64,000 bases of DNA from Cytidiella melzeri (GCA_022592445.1 JABYQR010000213.1:1-64000), one strand, 5' to 3'. Positions 44,500 through 57,726 are shown, numbered from the stretch's first letter. A program made the numbers and translations. Notes: generated by a model from the sequence alone, not told the origin.

Positions 44500-46892
44500 A
44501 TGTCTTGCAAACACTCCCTTACGTCTACTGAACCTCTAGCAAAGCGTCGTCGTTGTTGGCATGACACAGCCAAGCCCGTAATCCCGCCTCGCAATACCCA
44601 TCCTCTCACTGAAGCTGAAGTAGCCGAGCTCATGCTGCAGATGTGCACAAAGTACGGCTGGCCGGATGACCAGCTTATATGGCCATTCCAGCTCACAGGA
44701 ATTCGCTCTCAGCTCGAAGGTGTAGATGCAATTGTTCAAGCTCCCACCGGCTCCGGCAAAACCGTGGTTGCAGCCAGTGCACATTGCTCTCCTTGCAGCA
44801 AGGGAATGATAACACTCATGTTGGTGCCGTGGATTCAGCTAGCAAAAGACATGGTACGCTTTTCACAGAAGTTGGGGCCAGTAATACTTATGCTGAACAA
44901 CGGCTAGGTTGCAACATTTCATGATGAGTTCAAACTCAATGCAATTGCAATCCATAGTGGCAATGGAGCGCTCTCGCCACTTGTTGTGAAAGTGAGTTTT
45001 TATGGAGTATTGATTGTCAGCTATCACTGAGATACCGTTTGCCAGGATATTCAAAGTCTCAAGTACCAGGTTATCCTCATGTCCCCTAAAATGCTGCAGT
45101 CTCATGGCTTCATCAATAGCCTGTTATGCAACCAACACTTCTCACAATGCATACTGTCCCTTGTTGTTGACGAAGCACACTGCATCTCACTATGGGGTGC
45201 CAACTTCTGCAAAAAATATGCAACACTTGGCATGGTTCGGGCCTTTCTTCCTCGAGGTACCCTGGTTATTGCTATGACTGCCACATTGACAGGGCAAGTA
45301 CGGCGAGATTTTAATAGCAAGCTCCATTTTGCAAAGCAGGGAACTGTGTTCCATAATGAAGGCAATGACCGGCCCAATGTTTCTATTGTTGTGCGCGCAT
45401 GCCAACATCCTCTCAACTCACTTGCCGACCTGGATTTTGTTCTGCCAGATACCATTTTGCGCCACACAGATATTCCCAAGACGTACATCTACGTCGACAG
45501 TATCCCTGTTGGAAGCAATATCATTGACCACCTCGCAAGCCTACTCAAAAAGCGCGCTCTACTGCCTGTCATCTCTCACACGAATGGCACTTTGCTGTCA
45601 CCAGCCCTCGACTGCGGTCTCATCCGGCCTTTTAATGCAACACTTTCAAAGGAGTATTGTAACGTAGCTATGGCTGAGTTCCGTCAGGGCAACATCTGTA
45701 TATTGTGGCATGGTAATTAACTCGTTTATTCATGACACTTCAATTTTTTCTGACAAAATTTGGTCCGTAGGGTATAAATGTGCCAGATGTTGATCTTGTT
45801 GTCCAGTGGAAGCTGCCGGCAACATTGTCAAATTTTATTCAGCGTGCCAGTTGTGCTGCTTGCGGACATGGTAGAAAGGGTCTCGCTGTGCTGTTGGTTG
45901 AGCGTTCAGCATACCACCAAGATTTCCTTTCACAGCATAGCGCTGCAGTGTTGGGGAAGGAAAAACGAAGGCGACGAGGGAAGCGTGCACTGGCAGACCC
46001 ACCTGGCACTAGTGCAGCTCCGCAGGCCAAGAAGATGCGAGCAGAAACAGCAAGACTGAAGAAGTATGCCATAGAGCATGGCGTTGACCGCGGCAGTCTG
46101 AAGCTTCGTGACAATCCTCCAACCGGAGTGCAGCCACATTTCGATCCAGACAGCAACGATGAAGGCCTGTTACTATTTGTGCAGAGTGTAGAGTGTAGGC
46201 GTGTTGTGTGAGCTACAGTGTATGAAACCAGCATAGATACACTCGGTAAGTTCTCTTTTGCTAGCTTCATGTTGTGTTAAACTCATTCTGATACTGTCAC
46301 AGCTTCACGCCCTGCAGGTGTTGCCTGTTGTGACATCTGCACTCCAGCTCTGTTCAATCAAACACAACCTGGACTATTTGCCAGTGAGGAGAAGCAACCA
46401 TCACTTAAGAAGGGGCTTCCCGACATTACAGCAAAACATTGCTTGCAGACTTGGAGGTCCACTGTTTTTGATTGCGAACATGCCGGCTCTCCTCTCAGTC
46501 CCTCTGCCATCCTTGAAAATACACTGCTATTTGACCTGGCTTCGTACGGCCCTATCGACTTGGTGGCCTTAACAAAGTTGCTGGAGTCACGCTGGATATG
46601 GTGGGAAGTGTACGGTGCGGAGTTTGTTGAGTTTATCAGCACTGTTCCACAACAATTCCTTGCTGTAGGAAAGGATGTGCAGCCACAAACAAAACAGACA
46701 GCAGCAACAACTGTGACCATGACACAAACTCAAACAAATCCCCCCCAGCCGCAGACTATCCTGACCACGGGCTGGAATGTCATCACGCACAACATCTCAC
46801 ACCTTGCAGTTGCCGCACCTGCCATCACGGGCATAAAACACTACCATTTTTCCGACCACAACACCTTTACTCTCGCAGATGAAGCTCAATAG
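44500..46892 (+). pseudogene. RecQ-like DNA helicase, inactivated
   Basis: Exons 44500-44853, 44908-44991, 45046-45712, 45771-46245 and 46303-46892. Motif 0/I region is intact (WPFQLTGIRSQLEG, QAPTGSGKTVVAA), as are VVDEAHCISLWG (motif II) and MTATLTGQVRRD (motif III). In exon 3 about 15 nt are missing from the motif V region, giving CILWHGN in place of a CTDAAGMG-like sequence and changing phase. Motif VI reads IQRASCAACGHG where an IQRxGRAARG-type sequence is expected: two Arg are now Cys. A TGA at 46209-46211 follows. The C-terminus keeps a zinc-type CCDIC. Such helicases are multicopy in mushrooms, near telomeres or mobile DNA. This copy cannot unwind DNA. Confidence 0.85.
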
Positions 46893-47231
46893 CGGTTTTT
46901 CATCTTACTATGTGAGCTTAGTTTTGTACATACGGCTACTAGTGTCATTCAAGCTGTATTTCCTCCTACTCTATCCATGTGTCTATTGATGTCTACCAGA
47001 ACATTTTCCACCCTCACAAGCTGCTCAATGTGTAAAGCAGTTTTGCTGCTGTCAATGCATAACGCACAATTTTTCTAAGTTCAAATTCACACGCTCTTGA
47101 GCGCTAAATGGCACCTCAACAAATCACACCCAATTATCCCAGTCTGCTCGCAAGCTCGCGCCTCCTTTGCTTGTCTTGGTTGGCGTGTTCAGCTTGCGTC
47201 CGGACTGGCTGGCGAGTCTAGGAGAAGGCGG
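46893..47231. other. Intergenic between convergent genes
   Basis: No gene or repeat recognised; probably the 3' flanks of the RecQ-like gene and of the minus-strand coding remnant. Confidence 0.4.
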
Positions 47232-48453
47232 CTAAAAAGCGGCATGCATCACTGCTAGCATTGCCTTTGAAACTGGCAGGTTTTTCCACAACCCTTTCCT
47301 TGATCGGTTGTTGACCGGTTGCTGATTCTGAATCAGCGCTGTGATGGCTTGTGTCAGCTGTTGCTGACCAAGAAGCAGTGCTTGCAGTAATTGTTTTGCA
47401 GAAGGAGGAGAAGACAGCTCTTGTACAGGGGCTGGGGTGGGTACCCTGGAAGCATGCTGGGAGACATTGGTGGAGTCCATCTGATACTGTTCCTGCGTGA
47501 AGGTTTGATCAAAGTCTTCTTCAGGCTCGGGCAGGGGTGGGAGAGATTCAAGAATACAATTTTCTTGCAGTGATGGATGGGTTGGTACTGGTTTGCGTAA
47601 CGACCAGGATATTCTACTCTGTTATAGCGATTGGGACACGGCTGTACTTCACAAACTTGATGTCCTTTGTCTGAGTCGTAACACTTGTCTCTGATGGTCT
47701 GGTGATTGAAGGTGTGTGGATAATTCTTGCAGGGAAGATGATCTCTAGACCAAATGCTACTCTCGGGACTTTGGGTAGCCACACTGTATTCTACCTAGAA
47801 CGAGATGAAGTACTCATCTGCCCAAACACTGTCTAAAGCTCTGAACACCTGTTCATAATTCCTCCTTAGACCCGAAAAATTGATTCTCCCAATTGCCTTT
47901 AATCCCCAATCCAGCAGCTGCCACTCACGATGAGTAATAACAGAGGCTCAGGTTGGTAACTGTTCCAGAAGCTTTTCTAACTTCTGTTTCACCTGCTTGA
48001 AATGAATCTTCGTGTCTTTGTGAAGCTGGTGGTATTTTTTGATGGTGGGGAGAATCGACAAGCGTTGGAGTGTGGCGGTGAGCTTTGGGGTGAAGATGCC
48101 TCAAAGGTCTTCTGGAGTGTGCTTACAAAAGTTGATGAGAGTCGGCTTTGCTGCTATGAGGGCCGCGCTAGGGTTGGTAGTGGGCCATGCTGTGAAGCAT
48201 TCTCCTCTGCTGTTGGGAATCTGTGTGTAAGGGAAGAGCCCTTGGGTTTACAACAACCAACATAGGAGGCAATAGCCTTGAGCTCCTTCTCTGTGTACTT
48301 GTGACTCTTGCCACATGCGTGCTCTGCATTGAGTTGATCAAACCCAGCCTTAGGTAGGGCGCGATAGATCTGGACTTCTCGACGCGCTTGATTCAGATCC
48401 TTATGCAAAGGATCTGGACGAGCAGTGAAAAAGGAGTGGGATACTTTTGGCAC
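47232..48453 (-). pseudogene. Decayed cysteine-containing coding region, family unknown
   Basis: Minus-strand pieces in order: MPKVSHSFFTARPDPLHKDL ... ASYVGCCKPKG (48453-48154), ALIAAKPTLINFCKHTPEDL then HQLHKDTKIHFKQVKQKLEK, SVITHREWQLLDWGLKAIG, a Cys/His-rich stretch with CYDSDKGHQVCEVQPCPNRY (47782-47600) and a Gln-rich end (QLLQALLLGQQQLTQAITAL, to 47232). Stops and frame changes separate them. Alternating conserved-looking blocks suggest one gene of about 1.2 kb. It is convergent with the RecQ-like gene and may belong to the same mobile unit. No function can be named. Confidence 0.42.
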
Positions 48454-48625
48454 TAAGAATCAACCACAGTAAGTGAAAAAGTTAGCAATCAAGCACATCA
48501 AGACGGACGGCAATGGCTTACTCTCAAACATAGGGGGGAATAAACTTTTTTAAACTGTGGGGACAGGAAGGCTTGATCTAAGCTAAGGGCAGTCGTGCCG
48601 ATCGCTGTGTGGTATCTTGACCTAA

Positions 48626-49378
48626 TGTTGCTAAGCAACTGCTGCTATGCTGATAACCCTAAAAAGGAAGTAAAGTAGAGAGGAAGGGGGTAGATTTCCA
48701 ACGACAACAACAAGGTCAAAGTCGACGATGAGCAGGCAAGCAGGCACTGAGGCCGGATACTAGCAGTGCAAATGACAGAGTCAATAGAGTATGATACTAA
48801 GTTACATGCAGTAACTCACCTAGCAGTGCAAATGACAGAGAGGTCAAGATGCAGAGCTAGGGAGGGTAAGGTCTACTATATATACTGTGTCTGGATGGTC
48901 TGTGTGCAAGTTCCCACACTAGGGACTGGAGTAACTGTGGGGCTGGAGTAACAATAGAACAATAAAGGACCAGGGTACGTAGAACAATAGAACCAGAACA
49001 ATGAAACAATCGAACAATCGAACAGGAACAATAGAACAATAGAAACTGGGGGAATCCCTGGGGAATCCTCATCAATAGACAGAGGACAATAGACGGAAGA
49101 CAGTAGGACAATAAGAACTGTGGAAATCCCTGGGGAATCCCTGACAATAGAAGGGGAACAATAGAACAATAGCCTAGGTTGATCTGGAACCGCTCCAGAT
49201 TGAGTCTAGGGTTTGGGTCTGGACTATTGATAAATAAGGCAGGATGTCACGTGACCCGGGTTAGGGTTAGGTTTCATAACACTCCTAGCCAGAAAATAAG
49301 TGCTCTAGATAGACACTTAATGCTGTAAAATTGTGACAATGTTGGAAAAATCTGGTCTCTGTTGGACTGTCCATGTCA
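48626..49378 (-). repeat. Gypsy-type LTR (753 bp)
   Basis: Minus strand begins TGACATGGACAGTCC and ends GCAACA. Homologous over its length to 17767-18544 and to the split LTR. Flanking bases CCTAA and CTCCT do not match, and a purine-rich tract lies next to its 5' end (minus strand GAGGGATAGGAG), so it may be the 3' LTR of a lost element rather than a true solo LTR. Confidence 0.8.
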
Positions 49379-49896
49379 CTCCTATCCCTCGTCGTCGCCC
49401 TCCATGCACCTGTTGCATCCCTCGTCCTCCCTTTCTCTTCTATTGCCCTCTTCTCCTGTTGTTCTCGCTGTTGCTCACCCATTCCTGTCAGCCAATCACT
49501 TTACTTGATGGATTCCGCAATACGGCCGCAGCCTTTTCTTGCCTTTGCATTTTATTGCTTTATTCTTATACCTCACAATCCTGCACATTGATGTTCGGTA
49601 GCTATGTACTAGTGTACATCAATGTATACCATCCATTATTGGACTCTGGAAAAACTGAGACTACCAAGCCTGCTGAAGCCAACTCAAAACCGGCTTGAGC
49701 TGGCTTTGGCTGAGCCAAACTGTAATTCAGCTCCGCACCTTGCTGAGCCGTTGTCTGAGTCTAAAAAACCGACAATCTGCTATAGCAAGCTGAAGCGGAG
49801 TTTACATTTTGAAAAAACTGACTTTCCGGTAGCCGGCTGCCGGCTAGCTGAGCCACGGCAACGCTACCTATACTTCCTCAACAGCTCAGCCCATAC
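49379..49896. other. No gene recognised
   Basis: Short frames only. The motif GCTGAGCC recurs several times at 49680-49860, a weak local repeat. Confidence 0.35.
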
Positions 49897-50066
49897 TGTT
49901 AGAAGGCTATGCAAGTAGAGGAAAGCGTTGAGAGAGCAAGATTGAGAGGGATCACACAGTGGGAGTTGGGGATCAAAAGTGCGTATAGTTGCATTCATCG
50001 GAGTAAGTCTTATATACGGTAACTACGGCGCTCGTACGTTGAGCGTCTAATTAATATAGTTGAACA
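49897..50066 (-). repeat. 3' LTR of the older copia element
   Basis: 170 bp, TG..CA, similar to 63692-63861 with many substitutions, so the element is old. Confidence 0.88.
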
Positions 50067-50073
50067 CTCCCCT

Positions 50074-51766
50074 TCAAGCACGAATATGAAGTAGTTCATT
50101 GAAGTGCTTGAGTTTTTTGAGAGGTAGTGCTTTAGTAAGTGTATCAGCACGTTGATCGTTAGAAGATATGTGATGAATAGTTATATACTTCTTGAGTACA
50201 CGATTGCTGATGAAATTCTTACGAATTTCGAAGTGTTTAGTTCGTTGCGAATGTTGCTCATCAGGTGAGCTAACAATGGCAATAGTTGATGCACTGTCAG
50301 TATACATTTTGACAGGATCCATAGTAAAGTTAAGTAGTTCGTCAATGAGAGCTTTTAAATATATAGCCTCAGTTGACGCATGCGCTAAGGCATATAATTC
50401 GGCTTTGGTGACCAATAGTGTTACGAGTGAACCGCGCTTACTTGACCAAGAGATAAGCGAGTCATTGTATGTAAAGGTGTAGCCCATTATTGGTTTATTG
50501 CCGTATGTAGTCATACCGTCAGAATCAGCGTATCCGACAAGTGAAGTATTAGTAGTAGTTGCTTGGTTTCCTAGGACAAGCCAGTAATCGCACGTTCCCT
50601 TCAAGTATAGGTAACACTGTTTAGCTGCAGCAAAGTGTTCCTTAGAAGGGTCAGCTAAGTATCGTGCAAGTTGACCAGTGCAGTATGCAACGTCTGGTTG
50701 AGTACAGTCAGCAACATATCGTAAACCACCGACTAAAGACATGTATTGTTTAATAGCGTCAGCGTCCTGACGAGGTTCTTTCTAGTCACGGGGGGCTAAG
50801 TTGTGCTCGTGTATCATAGGCGTACGGCGTGTATGATTGTGGTCAAAGTTGTTTCGTTTAAGTATAGTTTGGATATAATCACGTTGACGAAGCTTGATAA
50901 CACCAGAGGCTTTGTCGTAATCGATCTCCATGCCAAGCATCCAGTGGATAGTACCACCGTTTGTTACTTCAACATGTTGTCTAAGTGCTATCTCAAATTG
51001 TTCAGCGACAACAGAAGTGATAGTACAGAGAGTAATATCGTTGACATGAACAGCGAGTATAAGTATTAGTTTGTCTCCCCTGTAAAGGTAGAAGACAGCG
51101 TTATCGTAGTCTGAACGCTTGAGTCCAAGTTGGAAAAGTATATCGCATAGTACCTTGTACCAGCGACGTCCGGCTTGTTTAAGGCCATAGATAGTTTTGC
51201 GTATAAGTACCCAGCCCTTAGGCAAGTTGGGCAGTAAGTCGCCAGGCGGCGGACGAAGATAAAGATCTTCATCATCGTTAATCTTACCGTATAAGTAAGC
51301 AGACTTAACATCGAGTTGGTTAATCTCGAAGTGTAGTGAAGCCGCAAGTGTAAGTATGAGTCGCATAGAACTCATGCGTGCGACTGGAGCGAACAAGTTG
51401 TTTGCATAGTAATCAATACCATCGCGCTGAGAGTATCCTTGCGCAACAAGTCTTGACTTGAGTTTAGTAACTTTGCCATGTTTGTACTTGGTCTTGTAGA
51501 CGAAGCGAGAACCAGTAATGTTGGCATTTGACGGCGGGATACAGTATTCCCAAGTGCCAAGTTGTTCTAGTGTATCAACCTCAAGTTTCATAGACTTAAA
51601 CCAATCGTCTTTAAGAGGGTGATTAAGTACATCTTTGAAAGTGACAGGGTCACCGACGTCCTCAGCATAGTAAGCGTTAAACTCAGCTAAGTAGAAAGCA
51701 ATGTTAGTGTCTACTTCGTCGTAGTTTAGACCACAAGCTTCACCCTATGGCACAAGTCTGATGCAT
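50074..51766 (-). pseudogene. Copia pol, reverse transcriptase and RNase H part
   Basis: From 51766 downward: a lost frame near 51745 (one base missing before GEACGLNYDEVD), then WEYCIPPSNANITGSRFVYK, VARMSSMRLILTLAA and DVKSAYLYG, KTIYGLKQAGRRWYK. The active site reads LAVHVNDITL in place of the family VDD: the second position Asp is Asn, so polymerase activity is lost. TAG at 50785 follows LAPRD. RNase H continues (SLVGGLRYVADCTQPDVAY, VGYADSDGM, TKAELYALAHA, YTDSAS) to the stop near 50074, beside the purine tract and 3' LTR. Confidence 0.87.
51759..51766 (+). repeat. Target duplication of the foldback element (left copy)
   Basis: TGATGCAT, repeated at 59056-59063. The inverse, ATGCATCA, is part of the copia pol reading frame on the right side. 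Confidence 0.75.
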
Positions 51767-52574
51767 TATACCATGGCAAAACCCACACAGGTGGATGCAT
51801 TAGTTTGGCTATAATCTGTTAGGTGGTGAAAAAAGCGGAATATATTTATACTTACTAACCAGCTGCTATCTATAATGGGTGGGCCCATCAATTCTGACCT
51901 AATTGGGTAGGTGAAATAAGCTCTCAAATATTAAAAGCTGAAAAAGCGGCCACATTGATAAAATGATAGTTCCTGGCTGCCTAAAGAGGTAGTGTAGCTG
52001 TGAAACCACCATCAAATGTGCCTGGGAGGTCTTTCCGCTCACCAGGGCGCTTAGGCGCTTAATTTCCTTTTTGGGTCGTAGCCACAGAATGTACAGGGGG
52101 TGGGAATTGCTGCATTCCTCTGGTGAATAAAACGTTACTATATACGGAAAGACTCTAAATGAGCTCATGATGATGAATCTGTAGGCAGAATCGTAAGGTG
52201 ATGCTTAGAAATAGTGAAAAAGCGAAAATTGTGTTCTGGCCAATTTTCCCAGGGTATAATCAGCCTGCAGTAAATGCTACAGATGGGCTGTCCCTTAGAT
52301 AACTTAGGATAGTCATCCAGTATGTGCTAGGCATGCTCAGAATTAATTTGGGGATGTTTGAAGCAGCTGAAAATGCGGCCACTTGCTATGAATGGCCACA
52401 CTTTGATGGATGAATATTAAATCACTGCACACATTTAAAATTATTCTGTGGCATGGGAATTAATGCTATACGTCATAGTAATGATATGCAAAAGGATATA
52501 TGGCAATAGCCACTCTGTGTGTGTCACAATATGCATGTTCTCCTCCTTCCCTCCCAAAACACCAAAAAGCGCCC

Positions 52575-52679
52575 TCCCTTGGCCCAACCACTTGCAGTAT
52601 CACCAAGATACTATCATACACCTATAGACATATACATGAAGGTATATCATGCAAACCTCTAGCCATCCCCCACCATTAC
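52575..52679 (+). repeat. 105-bp direct repeat, left of the younger copia element
   Basis: Identical to 57904-58008 except for one base (TTGCAG against TTACAG); the element sits exactly between the two copies. A third, inverted copy is at about 58146-58250 in the other foldback arm. Confidence 0.85.
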
Positions 52680-52891
52680 TGTCAAACGGTGACCCGCCCG
52701 ATGAGACGGAATAGGAAATAGGGCGGGGAAGCACTTGTGAGCGCGTGAGCGCTAGTGGACTCAAAGGATCGAATACTTGGTACAGCGTGCTTTAGACTCT
52801 ACCACGCTGTACCAGGTATGTGTACCGTTGTATTTGTATTCGCACTATCAATTCAGAGACTCTACCACGCTGTACCAGCACTTGAATAACA
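52680..52891 (+). repeat. 5' LTR of the younger copia element
   Basis: 212 bp, TG..CA; contains a repeated ACTCTACCACGCTGTACCAG motif twice. Confidence 0.92.
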
Positions 52892-52903
52892 GGTTATGAG
52901 CCC
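52892..52903 (+). promoter_or_regulatory. Primer-binding site (half-tRNA type)
   Basis: GGTTATGAGCCC is complementary to the anticodon stem-loop of eukaryotic initiator methionine tRNA (GGGCTCATAACC), the kind of internal priming known from Drosophila copia and yeast Ty5. The same site occurs on the minus strand at 63680-63691. Confidence 0.75.
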
Positions 52904-52972
52904 CGGCTCCCTGTAGTTGCACATCCATTGTATCAAACCCATCTACTCGAATTCAACCCCTATCTTGTCAAC

Positions 52973-55900
52973 ATGTCAGACTCAGAGAATTCCAAGTCGA
53001 AGGATCATAAAGCTAAACTCGAGAAACTCCATGATGATGGAGAAACAAACGACTACGTACAATGGGCCATGCAGTCCGAGATCATTCTCGAAGATCTTGA
53101 CTTGTGGAAATACATCGACAAAGAATCTGATGAATCTAAGCCACCCATTGTTCCGACACTCAGGAACTCGACTAGACTTCTCGCGGGGAACAGTTTGGAA
53201 GTTGAAGAAGCGGAAAGAAGAGCAAGCATGTGGATGAAGAAAAACAAATCTGTCCTATCTTTACTCGTTCGTGCGATACCGACACACAAGATTCCCATCA
53301 TTTCTAGCTGTAAAACTGCCAAGGATGCATGGAACGCTCTACATGACGAATATATGCCGGTTAATAGTCTCAGGGCGGCAGCACTCCATCAGGCAATCAT
53401 GGGATACAAATGTTCCAGCACTCTGATCGTATCCAAGTGGACGGAGAAGATCCACAACATGTATATCGACCTCATCAATCAAGATAAGGATTGCATGCCC
53501 GACGTATTCTTCGCGAAGACACTCGCGAATCTCTTACCGCTGGATGATTCGTGGAGGGCATTCACTCGAACGCTCAGAGAGAAATTAGTCATTGCTGACA
53601 AAGAAGGAAAACCTCTGTCGTCTTCAGCTGTCATTCAACTCATCAAGGAAGAGGACTGGGCGCAAGGTTTACAGGGACCCGAGTACATCGCGCAAATCAG
53701 TGGCGTAAATTCTATTCAGAAGAAACGCGCTGCAAGCACCGCTCCCATCATTACCGCTACGTCGGCTCCTCCCACGAAACACGCTAAACATTCGCACAGT
53801 GAGAAGAATCAGATTCGATGCATCAACCCTGATTGTTCGCGGCCCATTGGGCATCTCATTCAAGATTGTTTCGCTTACGGCGGAGGAAAATGTGGCCAGT
53901 ATCCGTACTGGTGGAAAGGACCCTGCGATATCCATTTACATCCTTCTCAGAGAGCTGCATCGGCACCTCCTACAGGTCAAAGACAGCTCAATCATCATGC
54001 GTTACCATCATCAGCCAATATCGCCAATGTCGCGTCGAGTGACTCACGTACGGATCATCCCTCGGCTCAGCCCGACGATACCGTTATTGCCGCCTTGTTG
54101 CACGGTCAATTCTTTTCTCTCAACACATACACTGATCCGATCAACCACGTCACCTGTAACAGGGCTGCATTCGAAGGTCAAATCACGAACGCCGAATGTT
54201 ATCACGACTCGGGTGCAAATCGCCACATCTTTGCCGACTGAACGTTCTTCACCAATTACAAACCAATCACGCCCATCCAAGTTAAAGGTTTCGGGAGTTC
54301 GCACGCGACATCAGCGATTGGGATTGGAGATATCTATTTCAATGCTACACACGACGGAGTCAGCACGTCATTGAGATTATCAAACGTGCTACATGTTCCA
54401 TCAGCACGTCTCAATCTCGTCTCGCAAGGGTGTCTAGAGAGGCGAGGAATTGAGTGCCATTCGGGAAAAGGAACGGTGCAACTCACTCTCAATGGGAAAG
54501 GAATTGTCGATGGAAAGTTATTGCCGAACAATCTCTACATACTCCACATGACGCCAATACGCGCGACTATGACCGAGAACAACTTTACTCAAAATCACTC
54601 GCTCAGTCTAGCGGACCGCATCTCCGATACTCGCGTCAATACGATTGCGTCCTCTTTGAATGAACAAGGACGGTATTTTTACACCGCCTTCTAGGCCACA
54701 TAGGCGTAAAAGGGCTTCATCGCGCAGTTGAAGGAATACCCATAGACTCCTCGGCACATCAGACGTGCCAAATCTGCGCTCGTGCAAATATTAAACGCCT
54801 TCCATTTCCTGCCAAGTCAGATCTCAGAGCCGACCGTCTTCTCTATCGAATTCATACCGACATCTGCGGCCCGTTACCAAACTGTTACGGCGGTTTCAAA
54901 TTCTTCATTCTTTTTATCGACTGTTTTTCTCGATGGATCTATGTCAGCCTATTGAAACACAAATCCGAGGCCTTGGCTCGTTTCAAACAATTTCAAGCTG
55001 CTTTTGAACGTCTGCTGAATCTCAAAATTGCCATCATACGAGTCGATAACGCCCCTGAATATGTCGAGGGCGCATTTCATGCCTATTGCGAGCAACTCGG
55101 AATTATCTATGAGAAGATCGTGCCTGACGCGTCCCCACAGAACGGCGTCGCAGAACGTGCAAATCTCACTATTGCATCTATGGCTCGGGCAATGTTAGTG
55201 GACGCAAAGCTGTCAGATTGGTTCTGGCCATTCGCCGTCCTATGCACCGTTCATCTCAAGTGCCGAGTACCACACGCTGCCCTTCCACCTTTCACCACTC
55301 CCTTCTTTTTCGTATTCAAGCATTTACCAGATCTATCATATCTTCACATCTTTGGCACTCATGTCACGGCTTGTCGCACAAACTCGGACGACTTACCTAA
55401 ATTTCAACCTCGTGGTGAACCTGGCCGTTTTCTTGGATACGCACCCGACGCTAACGGTTATCTTATCTGGTTTCCTCATGCTCATGCTGTGCGAGTACGG
55501 CGTGACGTCACATTCCACGACAACATTCCGACAACCACGCCATTACCCATACAACGTTCACCTCTATGGACCGATCTCATCACTGATGTCGATGATCGGT
55601 TCCTTGACAACCCATTATACTCTCCTGTACCTGGCTCTTCGGAGTATACCCCTCGTGGGTCAGAAAGTCATGACACCAATCGGTGAGTGACTTGGACATG
55701 CACAAAGTGCGTGGGGACTTAATTTCTATCTCGAAATTAGGTATGCTGCTACGCAGCCGGACGCTCGTATCGAGCGGGAAAGCGACATGGTCACTATGTG
55801 AGTCGCTTGGACAATGATGTGAAACACATCTAAATCGTGTACACAGACACGAGGACCCGCATAATCAACCGCTCGCGCAACGACGTGAACGAAGGGTACC

Positions 55901-57726
55901 TGTATTACCAAACAGGTACCTGGATTTCGATCACACCACCTCGAACGAGGGGGGGGTTGGACGCGCAGAACGCGCTGATACATGCCGTTCTCGTTTGCGG
56001 GGAGGAACTCTTTTTCGACATACACACATCACCTGTCGAAGAGCTTGTACCGACTCTCTTGAATGCTGACGCCAAGTATGATTCCTTATGCCTTGGGGTT
56101 TCAAATCCAATTGACGACCACGGCGCCACCGATCCAAAGTCCATCAAGGAGGTGCAGAGGAGCAACTACTGGACAGAATGGCTAGCTGCGATCTACGAGG
56201 AACTTGAAGCACTGAAGGCAAAAGGCGTATACGAGGAAATCGACTCGATCCCTCCTGGACGCAAGGCCGTCGACTGCAAGTGGGTCCTTCACATCAAACG
56301 CAACTTGAACGGACACATCTCGCGATTCAAGGCCCGTCTAGTTGCCAAGGGATACACTCAGATTCCAGGCCAGGACTTCACGTACACATTCGCTCCCGTC
56401 GCAAGGTGGGACTCCATTCGAATCATACTCGCCTTAGCAGCGTTTCAGAATTTAGAACTGCGACATATCAACATCAAAACTGCTTTTCTCAATGGACCAC
56501 TCACCGAGGAGATCTACATGCGACGTCCAGAGATTGCGGGGTCCGGCTACTGGCGTTTACACAAGGGACTATATGGACTTAAGCAGGCCGGCCGGACATG
56601 GTATCTGGAATTTAACAAGAAGTACACGTCTCTGGGATTCAAGAGGTGTCAGTCCGATTGGAGCGTACACGTACGTGTTGACAAAGACCAAAGATCCATG
56701 TCCGCTACCAGCGTGGACGATATACTACTCGCTTCCACTTCCAAGGCAGAATCCGACCTCGTCACAAAACAACTCAACTCGTGTTTCGAGATCACCGATA
56801 ACGGAGACGTTGAGTGGTTACTAGGTTGCAAGGTCACACAAACACGAAACCGACACACACTAGTTCTCTCTCAAGACTCGTATATTGAGTCCATATTACG
56901 CACTTTTGGCATGGAGCACTGTAATGCTGTGCTAACTCCCTTACCTCCTCACGCTACACTTTCCTCCGAGGACTGTCCCAAAACCGAGGACGAACGCGAG
57001 AGAGCAAAGGGATTCCCTTACTGCGCGGTAGTCGGAAAGGTGATGTATCTGGCTACCACTTGTTGTCTGGACATAGCTTTTGCTGTCCGCGAACTTGCAA
57101 GGTTCATGTCGAACTACGGCGAAAAGCACTGGGCAGCCGCGAAACACCTTCTCCGGTACTTGCAGGGAACAAGATTGACGGGCATAGTCCTAGGTCATCT
57201 GGATCACCCTTACCCAATCTTCTGCGCCTTCACAGATTTGGACTGGGGTTCAGGCGAACACAGAAAGTCAATCAGCGGTTATATCATGCTGATGGGAAAC
57301 TCGCCGATCTCTTGGAGTTCAAAACAACAAGCCGTCGTTGCCCTATCTTTGTGTGAAGCAGAGTACCTCGCATGTACGCACGCAGCCTGCCAGATTATGT
57401 TTATCAGGCAGCTGCTCGATGAACTCGGATATCCACAACAACAGGCCACTTCACTCTTCTGCGACAACAACGGCACTGTGGCCTGCACACACGATCCACA
57501 CGGTCACACGCGTATGAAACACATCGATATACGAATCCATTTCATTCGAGATTGCGTCAACAAACGGTTGGTTGATGTGCACAGGGTCCCAGGAAAGGAG
57601 AATACAGCGGATATATTTACGAAAGCACTCCCGCGCATTTTACATGGACGAGCGATGAGATTGTTAGGACTTGACGCGGGTCAAGGGGGGGTGTCAAACG
57701 GTGACCCGCCCGATGAGACGGAATAG
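52973..57726 (+). pseudogene. Gag-pol of the younger copia element
   Basis: One polyprotein in order: gag from MSDSENSKSKDHKAK (52973) with AIMGYKCSSTLIVSKWTEKI; protease CYHDSGANRHIFAD (54190s); pre-integrase region (SNVLHVPSARLNLVSQGC, LLGHIGVKGLHRAVEGIP); integrase with Asp in HTDICGPLP, Asp in RVDNAPEY and Glu in QNGVAERAN; reverse transcriptase (FKARLVAKGYTQIPGQDFTY, GLYGLKQAGRTWY); RNase H (CEAEYLACTHAA, FCDNNGTVAC, IFTKALPR). Defects are TGA at 54239-54241 right after the protease, a frame change near 54680, and a second frame change between 55686 and 55837. The polymerase site reads TSVDDILLAS, with Ser for the usual Tyr. So it is young but not intact. Confidence 0.9.

Noticed and set aside
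48626..49378. Perfect solo LTR with target duplication
   Set aside because: Flanking pentamers CCTAA and CTCCT do not match, so it was not called a clean solo insertion.
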